NCBI RefSeq assembly: GCF_013315815.1
Contig: NZ_CP046051.1
Coordinates: 62,001 to 126,000, forward strand
Reading direction: 5' to 3'
DNA: 64,000 nt
Source: Caproicibacterium lactatifermentans
Lineage (GTDB): Bacteria > Bacillota > Clostridia > Oscillospirales > Acutalibacteraceae
In this document: positions 44,136 through 53,300 of the stretch, in pieces
Layout of the letters: the number at the start of each line of letters is the position of its first letter
Numbering within the stretch: the stretch's first letter is position 1
The notes under the pieces: generated by a model
Databases searched by the model: none
What the model saw: the letters and a program-made list of their open reading frames with translations, nothing else
What the model was told of the DNA's origin: nothing
Program-made: the position numbers and the translations under genes

Positions 44136-46202
44136 ATGAAATCGTATTCTGCAAAAAACATTTTAAATATTGCGCTGGCAGGCCATTCCGGCGCCGGCAA
44201 GACCAGTATTGCGGAAGCTATGCTGAAGCTTTCCGGCGCGACTGACCGCCTCGGCAAAGTGGACAGCGGCAATACCGTATGTGATTACGACCCGGAGGAG
44301 GCTCGCCGCGGGGTAAGCATTTCCGCCGCAGTGGCACCGCTGGAGTGGAAGGGATATAAAATAAATCTGCTGGACGCTCCCGGGCTGTTCGACTTTGCCG
44401 GTGCAGCTGCCGAAGCGGTGCGTGCGGCGGACAGTGTGCTCATTGCCGTCAGTGGACGTGACGGCGTGTGTGTCGGCACAAAAAAGGCCGTTGCCGCGGC
44501 AGACAGCCGCGGGCTGGCCAAAGCTTTCTTTGTCAATGGACTGTGCGATGAGAGCGCTCGCTTTTACCATGTGTTTGAGGATTTGAAAGCGAGCTTCGGT
44601 CCGGCGGTTTGCCCGGTTGTCGTGCCGTACATACAGGACGGGCAGGCAAATATTTATATTAATTTACTGGAATACAAGGCCTATGATTACTCCAACGGCG
44701 CACCGGTCGAGGTGAAAATGCCGGATATGGGGGACCACCGTTTGCAGGGACTACGCACGGCCATCTGTGAGGCTGTTGCTGAAACAAGTGACGAGATGTT
44801 CGAAAAGTATTTTTCTGGACAAGAATTTACACCGGAGGAAGTCATTGTCGGCGTGTCCCACGGCGTAAAGGCCGGCACCATTATGCCGGTATTTTGCGGC
44901 GATGCACTGTTGATGCGCGGCATGGAACAGTTCCTGGATGGGATTGTCTGGCTGCTGCCCAGCGCGGCGGAAAAAGCCGCTGAAATCGGCACGGATGTCA
45001 ACGACGACCCGGTGGAATTGCAGGTAAATGAAGAAGCGGCAACGGCGGCAATTTGTTTTAAGACGATTGCGGACCCCTTTGTCGGCAAGGTCAGTTTCCT
45101 CAAGTGCGTTTCCGGAAAAGTGGAACAGGACGGCATCCTTATCAATATGCGTACAGGTGGAAGTGAGCATATCGGCAAGGTGGTGCTGATGCGCGGCAAA
45201 AAGCAGGAAGATATGCGTGTGATTCCCGCCGGCGATATCGGTGCAGTGCTGAAGCTGTCCGGAACTGCTACAGGGGATACCCTGTGTGCGCCTGCCCGCA
45301 AGGTGACGCTGGACGGCGTGGACTATCCCAACGCGCCGCTGCGCATGGCTATTCTGCCAAAGCAGAAGGGCGAGGAAGATAAAATTGCGCAGGCTATTTT
45401 CCGCCTGATGGAAGAGGACCCGACCATTGGGTATGAAAATAATGTGGAAACACATGAAATGGTTATTTCCGGTCTGGGTGAACAGCATCTAGACGTTGTG
45501 CTTTCCAAACTGCAGAATCGCTACGGCGTAGAGGCGGTTCTAAAAACACCGCGTGTGCCCTACCGCGAAACAATCCGCAAGACTGTAAAGGTACAGGGAC
45601 GCCACAAAAAGCAGACCGGCGGCCACGGGCAGTTCGGTGATGTATGGATTGCGTTTAGCCCCTGCGACAGCAAAGATATGGTCTTTGACGAGCACGTTGT
45701 CGGCGGCAGCGTGCCGAAGGGGTATTTCCCCGCCGTAGAAAAAGGGCTGCGGGAGTGCATTTCCAGCGGGCCGCTGGCCGGATACCCGGTGGTGGGACTG
45801 CACGCGACCCTGTATGACGGCTCCTACCATCCGGTGGACAGTTCTGAAATGGCCTTTAAGACAGCGGCCAGCTTAGCCTATAAAGCCGGTATGCCGCAGG
45901 CGGACCCGGTTCTGCTGGAGCCAATCGGTACGCTGAAAGCAACCGTTCCGGATGGCAATATGGGCGATGTAATGGGTGCTGTCAACAAGCGCCGCGGCCG
46001 TGTGCAGGGCATGGAACCGGCACAGACCGGCTACCAAACGATTGAAGCAGAAGTGCCGGTATCAGAAATGGCGGACTTTTCTACCTTCCTGCGTCAGGTG
46101 ACTCAGGGCCAGGGCACTTATACTTTTGCTTTCGCAAGGTATGAACAGTGCCCGCCGCAGATTGCGGAAAAAGTGATTGCGGCCGCCAGACAAGACGGCT
46201 GA
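44136..46202 (+). CDS. Elongation factor G paralogue (EF-G2-like translation-factor GTPase)
   Basis: 688 residues with EF-G domain order: G domain, domain II, then III-V (GLGEQHLDVVLSKL, KQTGGHGQFGDVWI, ending in the domain IV-V pattern PDGNMGDVMGAVNKRRG). The P-loop AGHSGAGKTS is intact. G3 is DAPGLFDF where true EF-G has DTPGHVDF, so the catalytic His is Leu. G4 is VNGLCDE instead of VNKMD. It is therefore probably not the housekeeping translocase. ATG at 44136 after AAGGGAG; a start 18 bases upstream is less likely. Own promoter and terminator. Confidence 0.87.
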   Translation: MKSYSAKNILNIALAGHSGAGKTSIAEAMLKLSGATDRLGKVDSGNTVCDYDPEEARRGVSISAAVAPLEWKGYKINLLDAPGLFDFAGAAAEAVRAADSVLIAVSGRDGVCVGTKKAVAAADSRGLAKAFFVNGLCDESARFYHVFEDLKASFGPAVCPVVVPYIQDGQANIYINLLEYKAYDYSNGAPVEVKMPDMGDHRLQGLRTAICEAVAETSDEMFEKYFSGQEFTPEEVIVGVSHGVKAGTIMPVFCGDALLMRGMEQFLDGIVWLLPSAAEKAAEIGTDVNDDPVELQVNEEAATAAICFKTIADPFVGKVSFLKCVSGKVEQDGILINMRTGGSEHIGKVVLMRGKKQEDMRVIPAGDIGAVLKLSGTATGDTLCAPARKVTLDGVDYPNAPLRMAILPKQKGEEDKIAQAIFRLMEEDPTIGYENNVETHEMVISGLGEQHLDVVLSKLQNRYGVEAVLKTPRVPYRETIRKTVKVQGRHKKQTGGHGQFGDVWIAFSPCDSKDMVFDEHVVGGSVPKGYFPAVEKGLRECISSGPLAGYPVVGLHATLYDGSYHPVDSSEMAFKTAASLAYKAGMPQADPVLLEPIGTLKATVPDGNMGDVMGAVNKRRGRVQGMEPAQTGYQTIEAEVPVSEMADFSTFLRQVTQGQGTYTFAFARYEQCPPQIAEKVIAAARQDG

Positions 46203-46218
46203 TACAAACGGATACAAA

Positions 46219-46258
46219 CAAAAAGGCAGGCCCTGTTTAGCAGGCCCTGCCTTTTTGT
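46219..46258. terminator. Bidirectional terminator after EF-G paralogue
   Basis: Near-perfect stem AAAAAGGCAGG-CCCTG / CAGG-CCCTGCCTTTTT with A-run and T-run flanks. Confidence 0.88.
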
Positions 46259-46391
46259 TTGTGTAATCATGATTCATGAAAGTATTTTATAACAGCTGTA
46301 AAATGTATTTTTGCAGACTGTTTTCGCTTCCATTTGATACATTACTAAAATAGTATATAAATTCTCAGTGCTTTTATTTGGGATTTTTTAC

Positions 46392-46420
46392 TTGACAGAC
46401 GCTCCACTTTTACATACAAT
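46392..46420 (+). promoter_or_regulatory. Promoter of metNIQ operon
   Basis: TTGACA (46392-46397), 17 bases, TACAAT (46415-46420). No S-box or T-box leader was recognised in the roughly 60-base leader. Confidence 0.75.
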
Positions 46421-46424
46421 ATAG

Positions 46425-46444
46425 ACAATTCATATAATAATTGT
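46425..46444. promoter_or_regulatory. Inverted repeat at the metN transcription start
   Basis: Perfect repeat ACAATT-8-AATTGT directly after the -10, at or just past the predicted start of transcription. It is placed like a repressor operator (inference). Confidence 0.45.
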
Positions 46445-46484
46445 ATAGATTAGCGAAACGAAGAAGGGAAGAAGGCCAGATAGC

Positions 46485-47507
46485 ATGATTCAGTTTGTAA
46501 ATGTCAGCAAGGAATTTTCAAGCAGCACCGAAAATGTTAATGCACTGCGCGGAGTGAACCTTACCATCGAAAAGGGCGACATTTTCGGTGTTATCGGTTT
46601 CAGCGGCGCGGGAAAATCCACCTTGCTGCGTATGGTAAACGCACTGGAAACACCAACTGCCGGTCAGGTATTGGTGCAGGGAAAAGACTTGGAAAAGATT
46701 CCCCCTGCCGAACTGCGCAAGGAACGCAAGAAGATTGCCATGGTGTTTCAGCAGTTCAATTTGCTGGATTCCCGCACGGTCTTTGACAACGTCGCCATGC
46801 CGCTGAAATTAAACCATATATCCAAAGTACAAATCGCCGACCGGGTGGAGAAGCTGCTCACATTCGTTGAACTTTCTGATAAGTGGGATGCCTACCCCGC
46901 AAAGCTTTCCGGAGGGCAGAAACAGCGTGTCGGCATTGCCCGCGCACTGGCGACACAGCCGTCCATCCTGTTATGTGACGAACCCACCAGCGCGCTCGAC
47001 CCCAAAACGACCGATTCCATTTTACAACTGCTGCAAAAGGTCAACCGGGAGCTGGGCGTTACTATCCTGATTATTACGCATCAAATCAACGTTATTCAAA
47101 AAATTTGCAACCGTGTTGCTGTTATGGAAAGCGGCCGTGTTGTTGAGCAGGGGACGGTTTTGGATGTTTTTAGCCACCCGAAAGAATCCATTACCAAAGA
47201 TTTCGTTTCCACGGTCATTGATGACCACATACCGGAAAGTATTAAAAAATCCATTGCCACCGAGACACGGAACAGCACCATTATGCGACTGCACTTTCTT
47301 GGCAGCAATTCCCGTGAAGCACTGATTTCCGCCATCAATAAAAAATTTGATGTGGAAACCAACATTCTGTTTGCTTCTGTACATGAACTGCAAGGAACCG
47401 TGCTTGGCACACTGGTGCTTCAGCTGGTTGGCCCGCGGGAAGAAATTGCGGCAGCGGAAACGTATATCCAAAAATCGGATGTTGACTTTGAGGAGGTAGC
47501 CGTATGA
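46485..47507 (+). CDS. metN: Methionine ABC transporter ATP-binding protein MetN
   Basis: 340-residue ATPase energising methionine (or methionine sulfoxide) import. Walker A GFSGAGKST, signature LSGGQKQR, Walker B ILLCDEPTSALD, and the H-loop in IITHQ. The C-terminal 90 residues form the NIL domain that binds methionine and inhibits transport, which separates MetN from other ATPases. Followed by metI with a four-base ATGA overlap. Confidence 0.93.
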   Translation: MIQFVNVSKEFSSSTENVNALRGVNLTIEKGDIFGVIGFSGAGKSTLLRMVNALETPTAGQVLVQGKDLEKIPPAELRKERKKIAMVFQQFNLLDSRTVFDNVAMPLKLNHISKVQIADRVEKLLTFVELSDKWDAYPAKLSGGQKQRVGIARALATQPSILLCDEPTSALDPKTTDSILQLLQKVNRELGVTILIITHQINVIQKICNRVAVMESGRVVEQGTVLDVFSHPKESITKDFVSTVIDDHIPESIKKSIATETRNSTIMRLHFLGSNSREALISAINKKFDVETNILFASVHELQGTVLGTLVLQLVGPREEIAAAETYIQKSDVDFEEVAV

Positions 47508-48163
47508 TTGACCTTGACATACCAAATGAAAAAATCCTGCTGGCGGCACAGCAGACTATTTATATGGTCGGCATTGCTTTAATTATCGGCACCATTCTTG
47601 GCGCCGCCATGGCAGTTATCCTTGTGCTGACTCGAAAAGGCGGCATCCGCCCAAACAAAATCGTGTACGGCATTCTGAATGCTGTCATTAACGTGGTGCG
47701 CAGTATTCCGTTTATTATCTTAATGGTTTTTATTATGCCGCTGACGAAGGCTATTGTTGGCACACGTATCGGTACAACAGCCGCCATTGTTCCATTGGTC
47801 GTGTTCATTGCTCCGTACCTTGCGCGTTTGCTGGAAAGTTCCTTACTGGAAGTAAACCGTGGCATTGTAGAAGCGGCGCAGTCTATGGGTGCCACCACAT
47901 TTCAAATCATCTGGCATTTCCTGTTGCCGGAATCCAGCGGTTCGCTTATCCTTGCATTGACTAACGGCGCCATTGGCCTTTTGGGTGCCACCGCAATGGC
48001 GGGTGCTATCGGTGCAGGCGGTGTTGGTGACTTGGCGCTAACCTACGGCTATGAGCGTATGAATTTCCCGCTGATGCTGTTCACTATCATTGTGCTCATT
48101 GTTTTTGTGCAGCTGATTCAAGTGCTGGGAAACTTTCTTTCCCGCAGGCTGCGGCATAAATAA
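47504..48163 (+). CDS. metI: Methionine ABC transporter permease MetI
   Basis: Membrane permease of 219 residues with five predicted helices. The coupling motif is VEAAQSMGATTFQIIWHFLLPES. The ending PLMLFTIIVLIVFVQLIQVLGNFLSRRL is typical for the family. The start overlaps the metN stop. A hairpin separates it from metQ. Confidence 0.93.
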   Translation: MIDLDIPNEKILLAAQQTIYMVGIALIIGTILGAAMAVILVLTRKGGIRPNKIVYGILNAVINVVRSIPFIILMVFIMPLTKAIVGTRIGTTAAIVPLVVFIAPYLARLLESSLLEVNRGIVEAAQSMGATTFQIIWHFLLPESSGSLILALTNGAIGLLGATAMAGAIGAGGVGDLALTYGYERMNFPLMLFTIIVLIVFVQLIQVLGNFLSRRLRHK

Positions 48164-48191
48164 ACAGCAAAACAGGAAGCAACAAGACAGA

Positions 48192-48223
48192 GAGAACCTG
48201 CAAGGAAGGTTCTCAAGACTTTT
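48192..48223 (+). terminator. Attenuating hairpin between metI and metQ
   Basis: Eight-pair stem GAGAACCT / AGGTTCTC followed by AAGACTTTTT; the weak T-tract suggests partial termination or 3'-end protection. Confidence 0.5.
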
Positions 48224-48298
48224 TACAACGCAAAGTCATGATATAAAAATGCACATTTTCAAAACACAGAAGAAATTTGAGAGGAGAGGTATTTCATT

Positions 48299-49165
48299 AT
48301 GAAAAAGGATTTTATCATCCGTAAAATTACCGCACTCGGACTTGCTGCATTGTTTGCGTCCGTTTCCCTTACCGGCTGCGGTGAAACTGCCTTCTCGTCG
48401 TCCGGAAGCACTGCTTCTACCGCGCAGGCAAAAAAGGAATTAAAATTCAGTAAATCGCAGGGGCCGTACAGCGAACTTTTCCAAAAAGGAGTTCAGCCCA
48501 TTCTGGAGAAAAAAGGATACAAAATTAACGCCGTCGATATGTCTGACCTTTCGCAGGCCGATTCTGCTCTAAATGACGGCGAGGTTGACTTTAATGTAGA
48601 ACAGCATGTAACCTATATGAACAATTTTAACAAAACGCAAAACGGACATCTTGCGGCGGTCACACCGATTCCAACGGTTCCGGCCGGTATCTATTCCGGT
48701 TCCAAAACTGCGCTGAAACAGCTTACCGATGGATCCAAGATTGCTGTTCCAAATGACGCTGCCAACACCGCACGCGCCTATGTGCTGCTGCAGAAAGCTG
48801 GATGGATTAAACTGAAAGCCGGTATAGAACCTACCAAGGCCACACAGGAGGATATTGCAGAAAACCCGTACCACATCCAGTTTGTAGAAATGAAATCCCT
48901 AAATATTCCATCTGTGCGCTCCGATTTTGATTTCATTGTTATTACCGGCTCTATCGTATACAATGCAAAAATTGACCCCTCCACCGCACTGCTTGAGGAG
49001 GACATTCTGCCCGACCTGATGCTGCATCTGGTTGTAAAAGATTCCGATGAAAACAGCCAGTGGGCAAAGGATATTGCCGCCGCTTACCAGTCTGATGAAT
49101 TTAAGACCTACCTCGACAAAAACAACAACGGTCTGTGGACGGTACCTGATTACAGCAAGAAATAA
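48299..49165 (+). CDS. metQ: Methionine ABC transporter substrate-binding lipoprotein MetQ (NlpA family)
   Basis: 288 residues. Lipoprotein signal with lipobox SLTGC (Cys27). The NlpA fold is recognisable: QADSALNDGEVDFNVEQHVTYM, AVPNDAANTARAYVLLQKAGWI and YHIQFVEM. Ligand is methionine in the characterised members, but NlpA proteins may bind related compounds. Lies 135 bases after metI with its own ribosome site (GAGAGGAG). Confidence 0.9.
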   Translation: MKKDFIIRKITALGLAALFASVSLTGCGETAFSSSGSTASTAQAKKELKFSKSQGPYSELFQKGVQPILEKKGYKINAVDMSDLSQADSALNDGEVDFNVEQHVTYMNNFNKTQNGHLAAVTPIPTVPAGIYSGSKTALKQLTDGSKIAVPNDAANTARAYVLLQKAGWIKLKAGIEPTKATQEDIAENPYHIQFVEMKSLNIPSVRSDFDFIVITGSIVYNAKIDPSTALLEEDILPDLMLHLVVKDSDENSQWAKDIAAAYQSDEFKTYLDKNNNGLWTVPDYSKK

Positions 49166-49200
49166 AGCACGCTTCTAACACACTTTTCCATATTATTCTC

Positions 49201-49254
49201 AAAACGAAGCGACAACCGCAATACTCGAAAACTGCGGCTGCCGCTTCGTTTTGT
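49201..49254 (+). terminator. Terminator of metQ
   Basis: Stem AAAACGAAGCG...CCGCA / TGCGG...CGCTTCGTTTT, with an internal bulge, then TTGTT. Confidence 0.8.
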
Positions 49255-49343
49255 TGTCTTTATGGGAGCTTGTACTACTTTGGCGGTTTCGTTCGCCGCC
49301 ATGTTTGGAACGTTGGAGCAAAATCCACCATAAGCAAAAATTT

Positions 49344-50459
49344 TTAAATTTTCGCTGTCATGAGTTTCTGTGTAACTTTCGCCGCTTTCTGCAAATCTTT
49401 CGTGGTTGTGTATTCATCGCAGGAATGGCAGCGATACATGGCACTGGAAATGACCAGCCCCGAAATGCCGTGCCGCGCAAACTGGTTTGCGTCACTGCCG
49501 CCAAAGGTACGAAATAGATTTAGCTCCACGCCGGATGCGCGGCAGGCAGCGGCATAGCGCTGCACAACCGGATGACTCTTGGAAATTTCATAGGCATAGC
49601 AGCCAAAGCGGCTGCTGACACGGCAGGACGCGCCGAATGATTTTGCAGCATTCTGAAACACGGTAATCACATTTTGCAGAACCCGCTCGGCAGTTTGGTG
49701 GGAGTAGGAGCGCAGTTCTCCGCTGACTACGCATTTATCCGGTACAATGTTGGTTGCTGTTCCGCCTTGAATGGTGCCGATATTCAGCGTTGTTTCTTCA
49801 TCCGATTTTCCCATTTTCAACTTGCTGACTGCCAAGGCCGCCGCCGCAACCGCATGAATACCCTCCTGCGGGGCAAATCCGGCATGCGCGGCCTTGCCGG
49901 TCAGCTCAAACGTAAAGGAGCAGATGGTGGGTGCGGCATAAGCTGCGCCACCCACCGCGCCGCTGAGGTCAAGCACATAGGCTTCCTTTGCGTGGACCTT
50001 GCTGTAATCGAATACTTCACTGCCGCAGTCATAGGGTTCTTCCGCAATCGTGAATAGAATCTCCAGTGGGCGATGGGGAAGAGAGTCCTCTTTGATGGAT
50101 TCCAGTGCCTCCAGAATGATGGAAAGCCCGCTGACATCATCCGCACCAAGCACGGTAGTGCCATCGCTGGTGATGGTGCCATCCGGGTGAACCGTTGCTT
50201 TTTTCCCAAGTGCTGGTGCCACAGTATCCATATGCGCAGCAAACAAAAGCGGCTCACCCTCCTGCGTGCCGGGCAGGGTTGCCAGCAGGTTGCCGGCGGT
50301 GCCATTTGTCTTTTTGGCGGCATCATCCTCCACAACGGTCAGCCCCAATTCTTGTAGGCGTTTTGTCAGGAAGTCCGTCATGGCGCGTTCCCCAAAAGAC
50401 GGGCTGTCAATTTTCGTCAAGCTGCAAAAGGCTTCTGTAATTCTTTTTTGGCATATCAT
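49344..50459 (-). CDS. M20 family metallopeptidase (tripeptidase T-like)
   Basis: Di-zinc aminopeptidase family, 371 residues from the ATG at 50459 (MICQKRITEA), AGGAG upstream. Ligand motifs: AAHMDTVAP, VLGADDVSG and TIAEEPYDCGS; the distal His is likely in AMYRCHSCDEYTT. A dimerisation lid domain lies at about 170-290. No signal peptide, so it acts in the cytoplasm on small peptides. Convergent with metQ. M20 members vary in substrate, so PepT is only the closest resemblance. Confidence 0.87.
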   Translation of the reverse strand: MICQKRITEAFCSLTKIDSPSFGERAMTDFLTKRLQELGLTVVEDDAAKKTNGTAGNLLATLPGTQEGEPLLFAAHMDTVAPALGKKATVHPDGTITSDGTTVLGADDVSGLSIILEALESIKEDSLPHRPLEILFTIAEEPYDCGSEVFDYSKVHAKEAYVLDLSGAVGGAAYAAPTICSFTFELTGKAAHAGFAPQEGIHAVAAAALAVSKLKMGKSDEETTLNIGTIQGGTATNIVPDKCVVSGELRSYSHQTAERVLQNVITVFQNAAKSFGASCRVSSRFGCYAYEISKSHPVVQRYAAACRASGVELNLFRTFGGSDANQFARHGISGLVISSAMYRCHSCDEYTTTKDLQKAAKVTQKLMTAKI

Positions 50460-50651
50460 TGTGTACCACTCCTGACAATCTAAATTATAAGCAAAATGGT
50501 AATATATAAATTTATATATGATTGTATATACTTGCAGGAAATTTGTCAAGTAAGTGCAGAAAACTTTTTATGCCATACGGTAAAGCTGACAAAACTGTAC
50601 ACGCGAACATGGCATTTGATATTTCACGGTGATTTCGTGACAGCATAGAAA

Positions 50652-50701
50652 ACACCCCCAAAGTAGTTACAGCATACCATACTGTTTCACTTTGGGGGTG
50701 C
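50652..50701 (-). terminator. Terminator of the sigG-ylmC cluster
   Basis: Twelve-pair stem CACCCCCAAAGT / ACTTTGGGGGTG with an inner TACAG/CTGTT pairing; on the minus strand it is followed by TTTTC. Confidence 0.7.
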
Positions 50702-50732
50702 AGTTCAAAACGGGCTTTTGTATGTGCATCAT

Positions 50733-51047
50733 TTAAAGAGAGGAGTCATGCGGAGAGGGCGGCCCTTCTTCTTTTACGGCCAAACCCTTTTTTTTGCTGT
50801 CACGCAGCGGAGATGAGGTATCCACCAGAATGATGTCCTGCCCAATCAGCCGAATGTCCGACCACGGCACAATTTTGTCGTCTTCCCGGCCGAACAAACC
50901 GAAAAAGCGCAGCCTGCCGTAAATGACCAGCGCCAGCACCGAGGCCGTGTCGGTGTCAATTTCCACATCCCCAACATTTCCCAGACGGGTTCCGTCACGT
51001 ACATTGATTACTTCCTTGCGGTGCAGGTCATATACTCTGCTGTGCAA
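50733..51047 (-). CDS. ylmC: YlmC/YmxH family sporulation protein (PRC-barrel)
   Basis: Small PRC-barrel protein of 104 residues. Pattern VYDLHRKEVINVRDGTRLGNVGDVEID, LRFFGLFGRED and WSDIRLIGQDIILVD is the YlmC/YmxH signature. The start is TTG at 51047, preceded by AGAGGTG; no ATG fits. It lies downstream of sigG with two genes between, which matches the sigE-sigG-ylm neighbourhood of Bacillus. Precise role in sporulation is not known. Confidence 0.85.
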   Translation of the reverse strand: MHSRVYDLHRKEVINVRDGTRLGNVGDVEIDTDTASVLALVIYGRLRFFGLFGREDDKIVPWSDIRLIGQDIILVDTSSPLRDSKKKGLAVKEEGPPSPHDSSL

Positions 51048-51104
51048 CGCAAATCACCTCTTATCAATGCCTATGCAAAAGGGATATGGAAAATGCCGGG
51101 AAGG

Positions 51105-51938
51105 TCATTCCCTTGTCCGGCTTACTGTTACACAGTGGCGGCCAAGCTGATTGTAGCGTTCTTCGGTCAGCTGCCGTGTCAGGCGGGTGGGACCGGCGGT
51201 GTTTTCCGGGTCCTCCAGCCAGCAGCAGGTTTGGTCATAGCCGACCAGAACCATGCAGTCGGTGTTCCTTGGCCAGCAGCAGGTGCCACCCTCCGGTGTA
51301 TTCCATTTGAGCGGGACAGAGGGCTTGTCCATATTGACCGTTGCCCACAAAAGCACCGGTTCACCATTCGCAACATATTTTTGCAGAAGACTGTCCAGTG
51401 AGGCACCGGTTGCGTCCTTTGCCCGCAGCTGCGGCGGCAGCAGCTGGGATAGCGACGCGGCGACAGGATCGGCAAAACAGCCGGCACTGCCTTTTTTGCG
51501 CGGGTTACCGGCAAAGGCCGTATTGGGGTTTGGACCGAGCAGACCACCGCTTTTTGCCTGTTGCAGCGGTGCCTTTTGCAGAGAAGACACGACGCTGTCC
51601 AAACTAGCCGGAATGCCCCAGTAGTGCAGCAGCATCAGCTCACTGACAGATTCACTGCCGCACGGCAGCAGGTTCGTGGCGCTGCAGTAGGGAAGCTGCA
51701 GCTGCAGTGAAACAGGCGGCGTTCCGGGGCGGCTTCCCTTTTCACTGCCGGTTCGGGGCATTGCGCTGGCATGGAAAAATCCCAGTGTGCCGAAACCGAC
51801 GGTACTTACCAGAAGAAGGCTTAAGCATTTGCGGCGCAGACGCGCGGCACATTCCTTCGGGGAATTGCGGCGGCCATAGTGCAGCATTTGTTTTTGCTGT
51901 ATCCATTTTTTTCTCAGCAGAATCCAGACGTTTCGCAT
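51105..51938 (-). CDS. C39-like cysteine peptidase family protein with substituted active site
   Basis: About 277 residues. A basic N-terminus and one membrane segment (LLLVSTVGFGTLGFF) would anchor it or act as a signal. The C39-like fold is suggested by LPCGSESVSELMLLHYWGI and DCMVLVGYDQTCCWLEDPE. In the family these usually read TGCESVS and EHC...GYD, so the nucleophile Cys is Ser here, with a Cys two residues earlier, and the catalytic His is Asp. Start uncertain: ATG at 51938 (12 bases from AGGAG) or 51947. Between sigG and ylmC, so a sporulation role is possible. Confidence 0.65.
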   Translation of the reverse strand: MRNVWILLRKKWIQQKQMLHYGRRNSPKECAARLRRKCLSLLLVSTVGFGTLGFFHASAMPRTGSEKGSRPGTPPVSLQLQLPYCSATNLLPCGSESVSELMLLHYWGIPASLDSVVSSLQKAPLQQAKSGGLLGPNPNTAFAGNPRKKGSAGCFADPVAASLSQLLPPQLRAKDATGASLDSLLQKYVANGEPVLLWATVNMDKPSVPLKWNTPEGGTCCWPRNTDCMVLVGYDQTCCWLEDPENTAGPTRLTRQLTEERYNQLGRHCVTVSRTRE

Positions 51939-52029
51939 TTTGTCCATCAACTCCTGCCTGCTATTCTACAGGATTTTTTGGATAAAAAGCATCGCTTTTT
52001 GTCAGAGCAGCAAAAGGGCCGGTCCTTTT

Positions 52030-52332
52030 TCAAAATTGGCCCCATATGCGGTTTATCTGGAGGAGGGATAGAGCGTACCGGCGTTTTTCCCGGAAGAGGA
52101 AGGGCTGCTGTCCATAGAAGATTTCTGCGGCTATCCACTCTGCTGGGTGCTGCCGGACTACCCATTCTGCGGGGCAGTTCTCTGTTGTACTGCTGGCAGC
52201 GGATTTTCGAATTGCCTGTGTGATGCAGCTCTGCCCGATGTTCCAGAGATCCAAGAAAAAGGACAGTGCAAGGATGCCCAAAAGAACCCAGAACGCGGGC
52301 CCGGCCCGCCATATTTTTGCTTTTTCCTGCAA
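52030..52332 (-). CDS. Possible small membrane protein
   Basis: Reading frame of 100 residues between sigG and the C39-like gene, on the same strand. It has one good membrane segment (AFWVLLGILALSFFLDLW) and a charged tail. The start would be TTG (52332) with a poor ribosome site, and overlapping frames of similar length exist. Not recognised as any family. It is listed because the 515 bases between neighbours would otherwise be empty. Confidence 0.3.
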   Translation of the reverse strand: MQEKAKIWRAGPAFWVLLGILALSFFLDLWNIGQSCITQAIRKSAASSTTENCPAEWVVRQHPAEWIAAEIFYGQQPFLFREKRRYALSLLQINRIWGQF

Positions 52333-52466
52333 TCATCATTTCTTCATGCGGGTTCCCAAAAAACGGAGATTCACGATTCAATCATGAGCACAGCGGGCAG
52401 GAAAGACCATTTGCTGGTTTTTATCGTAAAGAAACTGCCTGACCATTAACGGGACATCAGGAGAAT

Positions 52467-53237
52467 TTACAGGTCCCTTTTCACCTTTTGTAGGGCGGCT
52501 TTTTCCAGCCGAGAAACCTGTGCCTGGCTGATGCCGATTTCCTTTGCAACTTCCATTTGTGTTTTTCCGTGAAAGAAACGCATGGACAGAATGTTTTTTT
52601 CTCGGTCCGAAAGATCATGAATAGCCTGTTTCAGGATAATTTCATCAATCCAATTATTGTCATCGTTGTTATCGCCCACCTGGTCCATGACATAAATGGT
52701 ATCCCCGCCATCCGAAAAAACCGGTTCATATAAGGAAATAGGGTCCACAACGGATTCCAGTGCCAGCACAATATCCTCCCGCTTTATATCCAAAATGGCG
52801 GCCAGCTCGTCCGTGGTTGGTTCCCGGTCGTGCTTGGTGAGGAACGCTTCTTTCGCCTTCATGGCTTTGTAGGCAGTGTCGCGCAGGGAGCGCGAAACAC
52901 GGATGGAGTTGTTGTCCCGCAGATATCGCCGGATTTCACCGATAATCATAGGAACCCCGTAGGTTGAAAAGCGGACACCCTGGCTGGTATCGAAGTGGTC
53001 AATAGCTTTCATCAGGCCAATACAGCCGACCTGAAACAGGTCGTCCAGGTTTTCACCTCGGTTGGTGAAACGCTGGATAACGCTTAGCACCAGACGAAGG
53101 TTGCCGCGAATCAGCTTATCACGGGCGCTTTTGTCACCAGCGTGCATTTTTTTAAGCAAATCCATTTTTTCGGCCTCTGTCAGTACCTTGAGGTCCGCGG
53201 TGTTGACACCGCAGATTTCCACTTTATTGTTCTGCAT
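52467..53237 (-). CDS. sigG: Late forespore sigma factor SigG
   Basis: RNA polymerase sigma factor of 256 residues for late forespore genes. Region 2 is FTNRGENLDDLFQVGCIGLMKA with FDTSQGVRFSTYGVPMIIGEIRRYLRD; region 3 is DREPTTDELAAIL; region 4 is LSDREKNILSMRFFHGKTQMEVAKEIGISQAQVSRLE. The N-terminal sequence VEICGVNTADLKVL is specific for SigG rather than SigF. ATG start after GGAAGGGAG. No sigE or spoIIGA is upstream here; cca is divergent. Confidence 0.97.
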   Translation of the reverse strand: MQNNKVEICGVNTADLKVLTEAEKMDLLKKMHAGDKSARDKLIRGNLRLVLSVIQRFTNRGENLDDLFQVGCIGLMKAIDHFDTSQGVRFSTYGVPMIIGEIRRYLRDNNSIRVSRSLRDTAYKAMKAKEAFLTKHDREPTTDELAAILDIKREDIVLALESVVDPISLYEPVFSDGGDTIYVMDQVGDNNDDNNWIDEIILKQAIHDLSDREKNILSMRFFHGKTQMEVAKEIGISQAQVSRLEKAALQKVKRDL

Positions 53238-53300
53238 CTTACCGCTCCCTTCCAGTTGCAGTATTGCCTGTACGGGGCGGCAGTATGCGGGAAAGGCCGA

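Noticed and set aside
51947..52381. Overlapping 144-codon minus frame and plus frames between sigG and the C39-like gene
   Set aside because: Composition is basic and Pro/Ser-rich with no hydrophobic or domain pattern; the frame at 52030-52332 is the only one with a plausible membrane segment.
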